Shown here piece after piece: positions 27,701 to 32,985 of a stretch of DNA of 33,315 nucleotides (its first letter is position 1; the number at the start of each line of letters is the position of its first letter). The DNA is taken from the IMG/VR virus record IMGVR_UViG_3300025701_000033, positions 1-33,315 of that record; one strand, written 5' to 3'. Source of the stretch: a virus. The notes beneath the pieces are model-generated. The model worked only from the letters and a program-made list of their open reading frames with translations, searched no databases and was not told the origin of the DNA. Both the position numbers and the translations under genes were made by a program.

Positions 27701-30185
27701 ATTAGATGTAGCTAAAATCATAGCAGACAAACGTGGAACTAAAGATGTATTTGTTTTAACGGCAAGACCTGCAGATGCAGCTGGACCAATCAAAGAATTC
27801 TTAGCTAGTATGGGATTAGATATTCCACTTGCTAATATTACTGGATTAGGTGATGGAACTCCACAGGCTAAAGCTGGGTGGATTATGGGTAAAGCAGCTG
27901 AAGGTTATAATGATTTTTACTTCGCTGACGATCACACAGGAAACGTTAAAGCGGTTAAGGATGTATTAAGTCAGATCGATGTTAAGTCTAAAGTTCAATT
28001 AGCAAAAGCTAGTAAGAGACAAACCTTTGATACTGTCGTGAATGATATGATCGAGGATTCGTCTGGTATTGAAACTTATAAAAAGTATTCTGCTGCAAGA
28101 GCTAAAACAGTTGGCGCTAGTAAAGGTAAATATAATTTTCTTATTCCACCATCTGCTGAAGACTTTACAGGTTTACTATATAAAATGATAGGTAAAGGTA
28201 AGAAAGGAGATGCCCAAATGGCTTTCTTAAAAACAAACTTACTTGACACTTACAACAGAGCTGAGTCTGCAGTTACGCAAGCTAAGGTATCTGCTGCAAA
28301 TGATTTTGTAGCTTTAAAAACAGAACTAAAAACACTACCTAAGACTTTAAGTAAAGAAACTGGTATTGGTAAATTCACTTACTCTCATGCAGTACGTGTT
28401 GCCGCTTGGACTAATCAAGGTATGGATATACCAGGTTTATCTAAAAGAGATGTCAAGGAGTTAGTTGACTTTGTAAACAAAGACGCTAAGCTTAGGGTAT
28501 TTACTGACGAGCTTATTAAAATACAAAAAGGCAAAGAATATCCAAAACCTGGTAAAGACTGGTTAGGTGGAAATATCACCACAGATATTATTGGTGGTAT
28601 TAATAAAGTTAATAGAGCTGAATATCAGCAAGAGTGGAGAGAGAACATCGACATTATATTCTCTGAGGATAATATGAACAAGATGGAAGCTGCATACGGA
28701 TCTAGATGGCGTGAAGCTATGGAAGATTCTATTCGTAGAATGAAATCTGGTAGCAATAGACCGATCGGAGGTAACAGAGTAACAGAAGGATTACTCAACT
28801 GGTTAAACAACTCTGTCGGTGCTGTAATGTTCTTAAATACAAGGTCTGCATTATTGCAGACTATATCTGCGGTAAACTTTATAAACTTGAGTGATAATAA
28901 TATAGTGAAAGCTGGAGTGGCGTTTGCTAATCAGAAACAGTTTTGGGGTGACTTCATGACACTTATGAATTCTGACTACCTAGTAGAGCGTAGAAATGGT
29001 CTTAAGATTAACGTAAGTGAGTCTGAGATTGCTGATGCTGTAAGAGAATCTAAGAACAAACCTAAAGCAGCTATTGCTTTCTTACTTAGCAAAGGTTTTG
29101 TGATGACTAGATTTGCGGATAGTTTTGCTATCGCATCTGGTGGTTCTACTTTTTATAGAAATAGAGTTAATAAGTATGTCAAAGAAGGTGTAGAGCAGAG
29201 CGTTGCTGAAAAGCAAGCGTTTGCAGATTTTAAAGCTATAGCAGAAGAAAGCCAACAGTCTAGTTCACCTAGTAAGATTAGCCAACAACAAGCGTCAGCC
29301 GCTGGTCGTGTAATACTAGCTTGGGCAAATACACCGATGCAGTATGCTCGTATACAGAAACGTGCTGCACAGGATATTATAAACGGTCGTGGTGACTGGA
29401 AAACTAACGTATCTAAAATAGTTTACTACGGTGCTATTCAGAATTTAATATTTAACTCGCTGCAAAGCGCTGCGTTTGCTTTAGGATTTGGAGATGACGA
29501 AGAAGAAACTGACGAGGCTAAGTCTAAAAATAAAGAAGAAAAAGCTTACAAGATTTTAAATGGAATGATTGATTCTCAATTAAAAGGTTTAGGTGTGTTT
29601 GGCACAGCTAGTGTAGCTCTTAAAAACACTCTAATGACTCTTTACAAAGAACATAATAAAAAAGGTTCTAAATACGAAAACGCTGTAGAAGACTTGTTAA
29701 GCTTCTCACCACCGCTTGGATCTAAGATAGGTAAAATAACCGGAGGTCTTAGAAGTGCTAGTTGGAATAAAAAGGATATGAAAGAAAAAGGTTTTAGCTT
29801 AGATAATCCAGCTTATATAGCAGGTGCTCAAGTTGTGACTGGTCTTACAAATGTTCCTTTTGATAGAGTTATGAAGAAGATTAACAACATAAGAGGTATT
29901 GTTAACGAAAGATCTGCTCTATGGCAAAAAGTAGCTTTAGGTCTTGGGTGGTCAACGTGGGATGTAGGTCTTGGATATTACGGAGGTTTTGATAAAGAAA
30001 AACCATTAACACCTAAGCAACAATTGAAGCTTGAGGTTGATACAATGAAAAAAGAAACTAGCAAAGAAGATCAAGTTAAAACATTACTAGATTTTGGGTT
30101 AACTAAGAAGCAAATTAGAGAGCTTAAAAACGAAAACAATAGAGTTAAAAAAATATTAGAACTACAAAAAAAAGATAAAAAATAA
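21762..30185 (+). CDS. Giant multidomain 'polyvalent' protein (protease, HAD and other motifs)
   Basis: A 2807-residue protein. Visible order: a short N-terminal helix and a disordered Glu/Val/Thr tract (1-110); charged coiled coil (about 200-500); Gly-rich amphipathic segment (about 516-550); another hydrophobic patch near 780-800; zincin motif HELLH (989-993); a sigma-region-2-like segment (about 1240-1275, YKPESGVPLAAYINKFLPA); an HNH-like stretch (H1721, N1751); a complete HAD phosphatase set (D1921/D1923 in FDFDDT, T2000 in LTAR, D2056/D2057); and a C-terminal part with FLIPPSAEDF-like and hydrophobic segments (about 2347-2375 and 2553-2577). Three (A)SKR linkers fall at 1511-1514, 1870-1873 and 2083-2086. 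This is the architecture of phage polyvalent proteins (Iyer and Aravind's term), thought to be injected with DNA. Its position after an ejection-type gene fits. Individual domain calls vary in strength; HAD is best. Confidence 0.8.
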   Translation: MTLLEYITSLQDTGLSQEEIFAKAQEFKGRAKTEEVKVTEAPVEEVKTEVVVEKDATAATTPVASESLSSGSGESVSQEPRFFGPGMTDKEMDQARKSQKQYKDQTAKLNSVVKENETYSADNYDYKWEVSDDNKIKYYTKKQETDNWLDLSENNGSQDAQINLAAVQLELGHRDDITKEELQEARNQPIDLGVNQEEGVLWETQTYAPPMSEYVGNVIEEDIEQSPELTYYTAQKNKLKEIEQQRVDLESKSIRFANNNFEDQASRDQFIAKELANFDENNAKEIELIKELDGLTDTQSKALEELRKDTGNNASTGGGFGDVTNYINSALKGFGVDFSEPSETIEINDEIELNIVNSLDKRSLQKLAKGTFTLQEKEDLINKFKIPVIKRKSKFLSSQFENVKLKYDEDIIQLDSDLDTINSQMTALKDSGLNTPEQVQNYNSLVSTYTETSKIRNEKLGFYKKELSNIAATKSSIEGDLNMSFSRETLGNNFKLSDEVEAYRESFSGDGFWNGAMDIVGGEIVGGLYGLAKKASIGFPAEVMAGFGDLFTDEEEYSVYDAWRDTVYNFTDYSLVPKSEDEKFKITTEEGGFNTDAGARNYLKLGGQMLPFTLHLMNEVRKGNVTSFQKGIGKTITGLGSKSKVLSPVSSKLKDSILMADATFRATLMDNVKEAEAKGLFGGRGLAYASAVSLTEGLVQTIMPDAQFLRGVGGKKIKDIFSGKLKNIATKEGFKAAGKEFTVNILKELGEEEINAAMNIVTDASFGLALPKSSEFLNSQIELVAGTLMLSGGMGSIGAVKTFNNQKTLIYNQIHKNINSTMLYLDTMKKSSSNPETIEQIIKAQQLAFNVSKAMSKAPGDVTGVEVDLLMEKTELLKEKENVDSSFHGPINEKIAKVDEQIIEINKTKIAESKSRAGAKNISDQIESTLETFSDQAKIDERVKEIKEQGGSVLESTGYGQALVLDGKKIILINDQAQAEDFKYTTDQHELLHHFFLQTFQTNPDAAIKFGQALVNEIVNNPDITGGFNFMTRFNEYLVDENYSAENTWEEVIPLLSESLTDGDIVYNKKQDGFWKSIGKQISSLFKDPKNQQKLGITFDTGLDAFNFIKDFNDTIQSGGKLTEDQVRTAKEGAKGELVTGDVKIDGRKKGGKAVKTLNEAMVDNTAEVENIVAKESKKDTGVQASTKVQEIYDTQGEAGAFDIIDQFKPIVNRIVEKRRDAPNFDRQLLTDEIETGKRGIFDLIREYKPESGVPLAAYINKFLPARAIEASQRVLGETFTEDVTEAKGIMAEEVTTETATKPVTRKIKPSSFISNEAVTKIKEQVQEKIKGIDPKNLTFKKLGDLAPEIIAAEIGIPVKKLTVATANLSKGDATAIQQFINKNADKLLKILPEGAVIEAATDKLLGTSTGVPKGLLNAFYTKQSRLGKGAGLAPFKLNKGISKADFLEAFGIVEGKKAEGFDARSPQAQALKGIASLYGKLVTNEIVRSDTGLSLEAKQDVAAGKNKAMASKRPDIKSRFNTASTTKTGGVSKANNVDPISRGSVEYMGGKGGLKTETRWTPSKEDIAYIPTFMNKAAGLFGKDFFTTGNFAFGGRSLIGTRGDLTNALEGAVYNKDAPQMPKRKPYKKTKKYDKNFHKKLNTKEFLDNEKAKMPYLKFIFEQIQADLKTNPNHLKYWEAVLNDAQNSQGHFMRFLAPIAFYPVDKNGNPVFDQDIVEEHTMPQSNVAAFLLQSALDGDIEQDFGFIEDNYFQGALLLADDKKTRGKDYNYISNMGETFLESDNPSSWMRYNNENVNANQGGIDFNAYKLLNGQTIAESLDAGLPPKDRTPDALENQRNEILKQLKDPSYKAKEAIEAFKELAPGKAMASKRDSNLIPDAIKYEGPITVQTAINALEKTDKALELARKLDQPVKKIRVFDFDDTLARTKSNVLYTMPDGTTGAIDAATFAKEAGNMEAEGAQWDFSEFSKVMQGSKGPLLDVAKIIADKRGTKDVFVLTARPADAAGPIKEFLASMGLDIPLANITGLGDGTPQAKAGWIMGKAAEGYNDFYFADDHTGNVKAVKDVLSQIDVKSKVQLAKASKRQTFDTVVNDMIEDSSGIETYKKYSAARAKTVGASKGKYNFLIPPSAEDFTGLLYKMIGKGKKGDAQMAFLKTNLLDTYNRAESAVTQAKVSAANDFVALKTELKTLPKTLSKETGIGKFTYSHAVRVAAWTNQGMDIPGLSKRDVKELVDFVNKDAKLRVFTDELIKIQKGKEYPKPGKDWLGGNITTDIIGGINKVNRAEYQQEWRENIDIIFSEDNMNKMEAAYGSRWREAMEDSIRRMKSGSNRPIGGNRVTEGLLNWLNNSVGAVMFLNTRSALLQTISAVNFINLSDNNIVKAGVAFANQKQFWGDFMTLMNSDYLVERRNGLKINVSESEIADAVRESKNKPKAAIAFLLSKGFVMTRFADSFAIASGGSTFYRNRVNKYVKEGVEQSVAEKQAFADFKAIAEESQQSSSPSKISQQQASAAGRVILAWANTPMQYARIQKRAAQDIINGRGDWKTNVSKIVYYGAIQNLIFNSLQSAAFALGFGDDEEETDEAKSKNKEEKAYKILNGMIDSQLKGLGVFGTASVALKNTLMTLYKEHNKKGSKYENAVEDLLSFSPPLGSKIGKITGGLRSASWNKKDMKEKGFSLDNPAYIAGAQVVTGLTNVPFDRVMKKINNIRGIVNERSALWQKVALGLGWSTWDVGLGYYGGFDKEKPLTPKQQLKLEVDTMKKETSKEDQVKTLLDFGLTKKQIRELKNENNRVKKILELQKKDKK

Positions 30186-30334
30186 TGGCATACAAACTCC
30201 CGCATCAAAGCCCTTTTCAATTCAAGGGAGCAAATTCATCTAATTCAAAATGTTGGCCTGGTTACGAAAAGGTAGGAACTAAACCTTCACCTAGCGGAAC
30301 CGGAGAAACTGTTAACGACTGCAAAAAAAAATAA
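30185..30334 (+). CDS. 49-residue SP-motif protein
   Basis: A 49-residue protein (MAYKLPHQSPFQFKGANSS...) whose ATG overlaps the giant gene's stop (TAATG). The N-terminal HQSPFQFKG matches the SPF-type motif of the neighbouring small proteins. It has two cysteines (CW at 23-24; C46) and a Lys-rich end; Gly/Ser/Pro-rich, probably disordered. The tight junctions on both sides (start overlap; 3-base gap to the next ORF) support it being real despite its size. Function unknown; it may be a virion-associated or signalling peptide of the SP-motif family. Confidence 0.6.
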   Translation: MAYKLPHQSPFQFKGANSSNSKCWPGYEKVGTKPSPSGTGETVNDCKKK

Positions 30335-30337
30335 ACT

Positions 30338-30493
30338 ATGAGTCTATCAGACATTAAATTATACGCTATGAACGCTGGAGCATTAGGCGTAACAACATTT
30401 ACACATATAGAAGCCCCGTTGAAAATATTTCTATTAATAGTCACTATAGGTTATACTATATCTAAATGGGTCGAACTAAAAAAAGATAAATAA
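30338..30493 (+). CDS. 51-residue membrane protein, holin candidate
   Basis: A 51-residue protein starting MSLSDIKLYAMNAGALGVTT. It has a moderately hydrophobic stretch (about 10-23) and a strong one (APLKIFLLIVTIGYTISKW, 26-44) followed by a positively charged tail (VELKKDK). Its stop overlaps the next ATG. The hydrophobic segment plus short cationic tail is typical of small phage holins or holin-like proteins. It lies about 0.9 kb upstream of the amidase, much closer than the 3TM-type holin at 685-1080. It could be the working holin, an antiholin or a small membrane component. A single or hairpin topology cannot be settled from the sequence. Confidence 0.65.
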   Translation: MSLSDIKLYAMNAGALGVTTFTHIEAPLKIFLLIVTIGYTISKWVELKKDK

Positions 30494-30747
30494 TGGGTAT
30501 ATATAATGACATAATGTTCCCGACCTCTCCTTTGAATAGAGAAAAACCACACACAGCGGGAATGAGTGCGGCTGAAAGAGCTGCTTACAATAAGAAGACA
30601 GGTGGAAACTTAAAAGCTCCACAACCAGAAGGTGGATCACGTAAGGAATCTTATTGCGCTAGGTCTGCAGGCATTAAGAAATGTAAAGATCCAGACAAAA
30701 ATGGAGACTGTCCAAACGACATCGCGAGAAGAAACTGGAAGTGTTAA
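30493..30747 (+). CDS. Small Cys-rich DUF6321-like protein with SP motif
   Basis: An 84-residue protein. The N-terminus MGIYNDIMFPTSPLNREKP contains the SPLN version of the cluster motif. The C-terminal half is the conserved unit: AAYNKKTGGNLKAPQPEGG, then SRKESYCARSAGIKK, and closely spaced cysteines (C55, C63, C72, C84). The 'YN..TGGNLK.P' plus 'RK(E)S.CARS.G' pattern matches the phage domain I know as DUF6321 (from memory, not checked). Four cysteines could bind a metal, but spacing is irregular. The ATG overlaps the stop of the membrane-protein gene (TAATG). Function unknown; family assignment moderately secure. Confidence 0.7.
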   Translation: MGIYNDIMFPTSPLNREKPHTAGMSAAERAAYNKKTGGNLKAPQPEGGSRKESYCARSAGIKKCKDPDKNGDCPNDIARRNWKC

Positions 30748-30776
30748 AAATAAATCAAAAAAATAAAAAATAAACT

Positions 30777-30795
30777 AAATAAAAATTATGAGTTC
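30777..30795 (+). repeat. Duplicated leader plus start (SP-family copy A)
   Basis: AAATAAAAATTATGAGTTC is identical to 32532-32550 and includes the start codon of each of two SP-motif genes. Both also encode near-identical N-termini, which suggests duplication of the leader with the beginning of the gene. Confidence 0.65.
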
Positions 30796-31333
30796 ACCAT
30801 TTCAACAATCATTCAGCGCTAAATCGCCGATTAAGCAAAACCTAGATTTTGGTAAAGTAAAAAAATCATCTGTAATGGATGAGAAATCAGAAGCTAATAA
30901 GTATTTTGATTCAATTACTAAATTGCCGGGTATGAAAGAAAATTACGACGCACACGTAGAAAGAAAAACAAAAGGATATTTTGACGATGAGGATGGGCAG
31001 TTTATTTCTCCACAACCAGATAAAATTTTATCACCACAAAGACATGCTGTTAGTGTAGAGATCGGAAAAGGTGGTAAGTCTGGAGTTGCAGGTTTAAAGG
31101 CCATTCAAAGCGATGAATACAAGAATGATTATAAAGGTTTTGTAAAATCTCCTTTAGATCAAAAAAAAGAAGTTAAAAAAGAATTATCACAGAAAACTAA
31201 AGATAGCTTGCAAAATAAAGCTAGAAAGATAGGTAAAGGTTTTTATAGTAAAAAACACAAAGTATACGTAGATGGCGAGGATGGCGTTTTAGGTCAAACA
31301 CCATTAAAACCTGATAACTACGAAAAGCTCTAA
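30788..31333 (+). CDS. SP-motif protein A (lysine-rich, 181 residues)
   Basis: A 181-residue, basic, hydrophilic protein. The N-terminus MSSPFQQSFSAKSPIKQN nearly matches that of the protein at 32543-32896 (MSSPFQQQFSNKSPFKP). A second motif copy, FVKSPLDQKK, occurs at about residues 118-127. It also has Lys/Gly-rich stretches (GKGGKSGVAG) and an acidic turn in the middle (DDEDGQF), with no membrane segment. It is likely an extended, partly disordered virion-associated protein. The N-terminal match implies a common tag (targeting or binding) followed by unrelated bodies. A 40-base A/T leader precedes the ATG with no Shine-Dalgarno sequence. Function unknown. Confidence 0.72.
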   Translation: MSSPFQQSFSAKSPIKQNLDFGKVKKSSVMDEKSEANKYFDSITKLPGMKENYDAHVERKTKGYFDDEDGQFISPQPDKILSPQRHAVSVEIGKGGKSGVAGLKAIQSDEYKNDYKGFVKSPLDQKKEVKKELSQKTKDSLQNKARKIGKGFYSKKHKVYVDGEDGVLGQTPLKPDNYEKL

Positions 31334-31336
31334 CAA

Positions 31337-31762
31337 TTGAGAGATATTGACAAGATCATAGTTCATTGTACAGCTACGCCTGAAGGTAGACATACCACCG
31401 TAGAAGACGTTAGACGATGGCATTTAGATCGAGGTTGGTCTGATATCGGATATCATTTTTTAATCTATCTAGATGGCTCTCTGCACGAAGGAAGACCTGT
31501 TGAAAAGCAAGGAGCTCATTGTAAAGGTCACAATAAAGGATCTATTGGAATAGCTTATGTTGGTGGAATTGATAAGGTTAATTTTAAACCTAAAGATACT
31601 AGAACTGAAGAGCAGAAAGAAGCTTTAGTGTATATACTAGAGTATTTGAAGATACAACATGCTCACGCTACGATACATGGTCATAATGATTTTGCTAATA
31701 AAGCTTGTCCTAGTTTTAATGCAACAGAAGAGTACGATAATATAACTAACATGTGGAAATAA
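31337..31762 (+). CDS. N-acetylmuramoyl-L-alanine amidase endolysin (T7 lysozyme type)
   Basis: A 141-residue Zn-amidase that cuts between muramic acid and L-alanine in peptidoglycan to lyse the host. Motifs: IIVHCTATPEGR (H10), YHFLIY with Y39 and H40, GSIGIAYVGG (69-77), and HGHNDFANKACPSFN (H116, K122, C124). The spacing H116-K122-C124 equals that of T7 lysozyme (H122, K128, C130), and H10 and Y39 match H17 and Y46. The whole protein is one domain of normal T7-type length. The start is TTG at 31337, three bases after the previous stop; residues from MRDIDKIIVH are needed for the first strand. The stop overlaps the next ATG. Function is secure. Confidence 0.95.
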   Translation: MRDIDKIIVHCTATPEGRHTTVEDVRRWHLDRGWSDIGYHFLIYLDGSLHEGRPVEKQGAHCKGHNKGSIGIAYVGGIDKVNFKPKDTRTEEQKEALVYILEYLKIQHAHATIHGHNDFANKACPSFNATEEYDNITNMWK

Positions 31763-31842
31763 TGAGTAAAGTAATAAAGTTTTTAAAGAGTGAATGGAAC
31801 TCTTTAATGTATAAATTAATGTTTAAAAAAGAAAAAAAATGA
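31762..31842 (+). CDS. 26-residue basic micro-ORF coupled to the amidase
   Basis: ATG at 31762 shares a base with the amidase stop (TAATG), and its TGA overlaps the next gene's ATG (ATGA, 31839-31842). It encodes 26 residues (MSKVIKFLKSEWNSLMYKLM plus a basic tail), an amphipathic, strongly basic helix. Overlap at both ends argues it is a real, coupled micro-gene rather than spacer. It may act in lysis (membrane-disrupting peptide, spanin or accessory) or only couple translation. No family recognised. Confidence 0.55.
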   Translation: MSKVIKFLKSEWNSLMYKLMFKKEKK

Positions 31843-32096
31843 AACCATTTACATCAAAACACTGCGCGCAGCACTTAACTAAAGAATCACCATTAAATCA
31901 AGGATTAATTTTAGCAAATCAAGATGCTAATGACCCAAATGTTAAAAAAGCTGTTGTTAGAGGAGTTAGAAAAGCTGAAGAAGCTGGATTAATTAAAAAG
32001 GTCCCAAAAAAACCAACTAACAGTAGATTAGCTCCAGCTGGGTATTCTAAAAGAACTAAGTTTGACAACGCTGCTAAAGAGGCTTTAAAGAAATAA
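31839..32096 (+). CDS. SP-motif protein B (85 residues, basic)
   Basis: An 85-residue basic protein (many Lys/Ala). The N-terminus MKPFTSKHCAQHLTKESPLNQ carries the cluster motif ESPLNQ. It continues with a helical, Lys/Ala-rich body (VKKAVVRGVRKAEEAGLIKK) and a Pro-rich turn (KKPTNSRLAPAGYSKR). Translation is coupled to the micro-ORF through ATGA. It may be a small nucleic-acid- or capsid-binding peptide given its charge, but nothing specific is visible. Overlapping antisense reading frames are shadows. Function unknown. Confidence 0.65.
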   Translation: MKPFTSKHCAQHLTKESPLNQGLILANQDANDPNVKKAVVRGVRKAEEAGLIKKVPKKPTNSRLAPAGYSKRTKFDNAAKEALKK

Positions 32097-32099
32097 ATT

Positions 32100-32537
32100 A
32101 TGAATAATTTTTCAAGCCCATTCATGTTTAAAAGCCCTTTAAACGATTTAAGAAAAGCAAATTCTAGCAGAAAAACTAAAAAGAGAGAGCCTATGAAAGA
32201 CTGTGAAGGTTTTGAATGCTCTAAAAGTGAAGCTAGTTTAAACAGGGAAAATAAAACAAAAACTAGAACCAAGACACACATAGACAACGCACGTGCGTAC
32301 GCTGCTAAAGATAGTGCTCCTTTAAATCAAATTACAGGTGGTGAAAACACCGGTGAAGTTAAAAAAGATAAAAAAGGAAAATATGTATTACGTAGTGAAA
32401 GTAGTATTGCTGGTGCTAAAGGTGATACTATAAGAATACCTAAAAACAAGCATATTCAAGACGGTTATTTAATGGGAGGAGATTACGAAACTAAAAAGCT
32501 AGGTGATAAAAGCTTTGAGATAACTAAGCAAAAATAA
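32100..32537 (+). CDS. SP-motif protein C (145 residues)
   Basis: A 145-residue hydrophilic protein. The N-terminus MNNFSSPFMFKSPLNDLRKA combines both halves of the cluster motif (SPF..., KSPLN). A probable second weak copy, SAPLNQITGG, lies at about 73-82. It has a Cys pair (CEGFECSKSE) and Lys/Glu-rich polar segments. It ends with a beta-like tail (GDYETKKLGDKSFEITKQK). No membrane segment. The gap to the previous gene is 3 bases. It is another member of the motif family with an otherwise unrelated body; function unknown. Confidence 0.65.
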   Translation: MNNFSSPFMFKSPLNDLRKANSSRKTKKREPMKDCEGFECSKSEASLNRENKTKTRTKTHIDNARAYAAKDSAPLNQITGGENTGEVKKDKKGKYVLRSESSIAGAKGDTIRIPKNKHIQDGYLMGGDYETKKLGDKSFEITKQK

Positions 32538-32550
32538 AAATTATGAGTTC
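32532..32550 (+). repeat. Duplicated leader plus start (SP-family copy B)
   Basis: AAATAAAAATTATGAGTTC is identical to 30777-30795, again spanning the leader and start of an SP-motif gene with the same N-terminus. Confidence 0.65.
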
Positions 32551-32896
32551 GCCATTCCAACAACAGTTTTCTAATAAATCTCCATTTAAGCCTTTACATG
32601 AGGCTCAGAGCGTTATAGACCCTAAGTATTCGGGGTCTAAGCAAGAATTTGAACAAAAACAAGCTCAAAGACAAAAAGATTTTATTTCTAGTTTACCTGA
32701 GTGGGATGGCCCTACTCAAACAGGTGCTATTAATGAATTCAATGACCACGTGTTAGTAGGAGGAGCAGCTAAAGCTGGTTTTAATTTATCTAAAAAAATT
32801 CCATCTCTTTTAAGTAAACAAGTTAAAAAAGCAAAGAATATAGCGGTAAATTTTGCAGATAATATAGCTACAACTTTACTAACTAATAACAATTAA
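32543..32896 (+). CDS. SP-motif protein D (117 residues)
   Basis: A 117-residue protein. The N-terminus MSSPFQQQFSNKSPFKP is near-identical to protein A's. It continues with a Gln/Lys/Glu-rich stretch (KQEFEQKQAQRQKD), then ISSLPEWDGPTQTGAINEFN. A hydrophobic/basic helical C-terminal part (HVLVGGAAKAGFNLSKK; KAKNIAVNFADNIATTLL) could form a membrane-active helix. The N-terminus and leader look duplicated from the same source as protein A, while the body differs. It is the last gene of the rightward block, before the terminator. Function unknown. Confidence 0.7.
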   Translation: MSSPFQQQFSNKSPFKPLHEAQSVIDPKYSGSKQEFEQKQAQRQKDFISSLPEWDGPTQTGAINEFNDHVLVGGAAKAGFNLSKKIPSLLSKQVKKAKNIAVNFADNIATTLLTNNN

Positions 32897-32901
32897 AAAA
32901 A

Positions 32902-32941
32902 AGGAACAAAAATAAATAGGCGTACCATACCTAAAGTTCCT
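32902..32941. repeat. Inverted repeat upstream of the late-block terminator
   Basis: AGGAAC (32902-32907) pairs with GTTCCT (32936-32941); inside them TAGG (32917-32920) pairs with CCTA (32930-32933). The loops are long and A-rich, so stability is uncertain. Confidence 0.35.
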
Positions 32942-32949
32942 GTAACCAG

Positions 32950-32981
32950 AAAGGGGTCCACATTACGTGAACCCCTTTTTT
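32950..32981 (+). terminator. Rho-independent terminator ending the rightward late block
   Basis: AAAGGGGTCCAC (32950-32961), a 5-base loop ATTAC, and GTGAACCCCTTT (32967-32978) form a 12-bp stem with one C-A mismatch, followed by a T-run. It lies between the last plus-strand gene and the convergent minus-strand reductase gene; the A-run on the other side gives weaker minus-strand function. Confidence 0.9.
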
Positions 32982-32985
32982 GATT

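Noticed and set aside
31919-32287. 122-codon minus-strand frame across two SP-motif genes
   Set aside because: Antisense shadow spanning two tightly spaced plus-strand genes; hydrophobic composition arises from A-rich sense codons.
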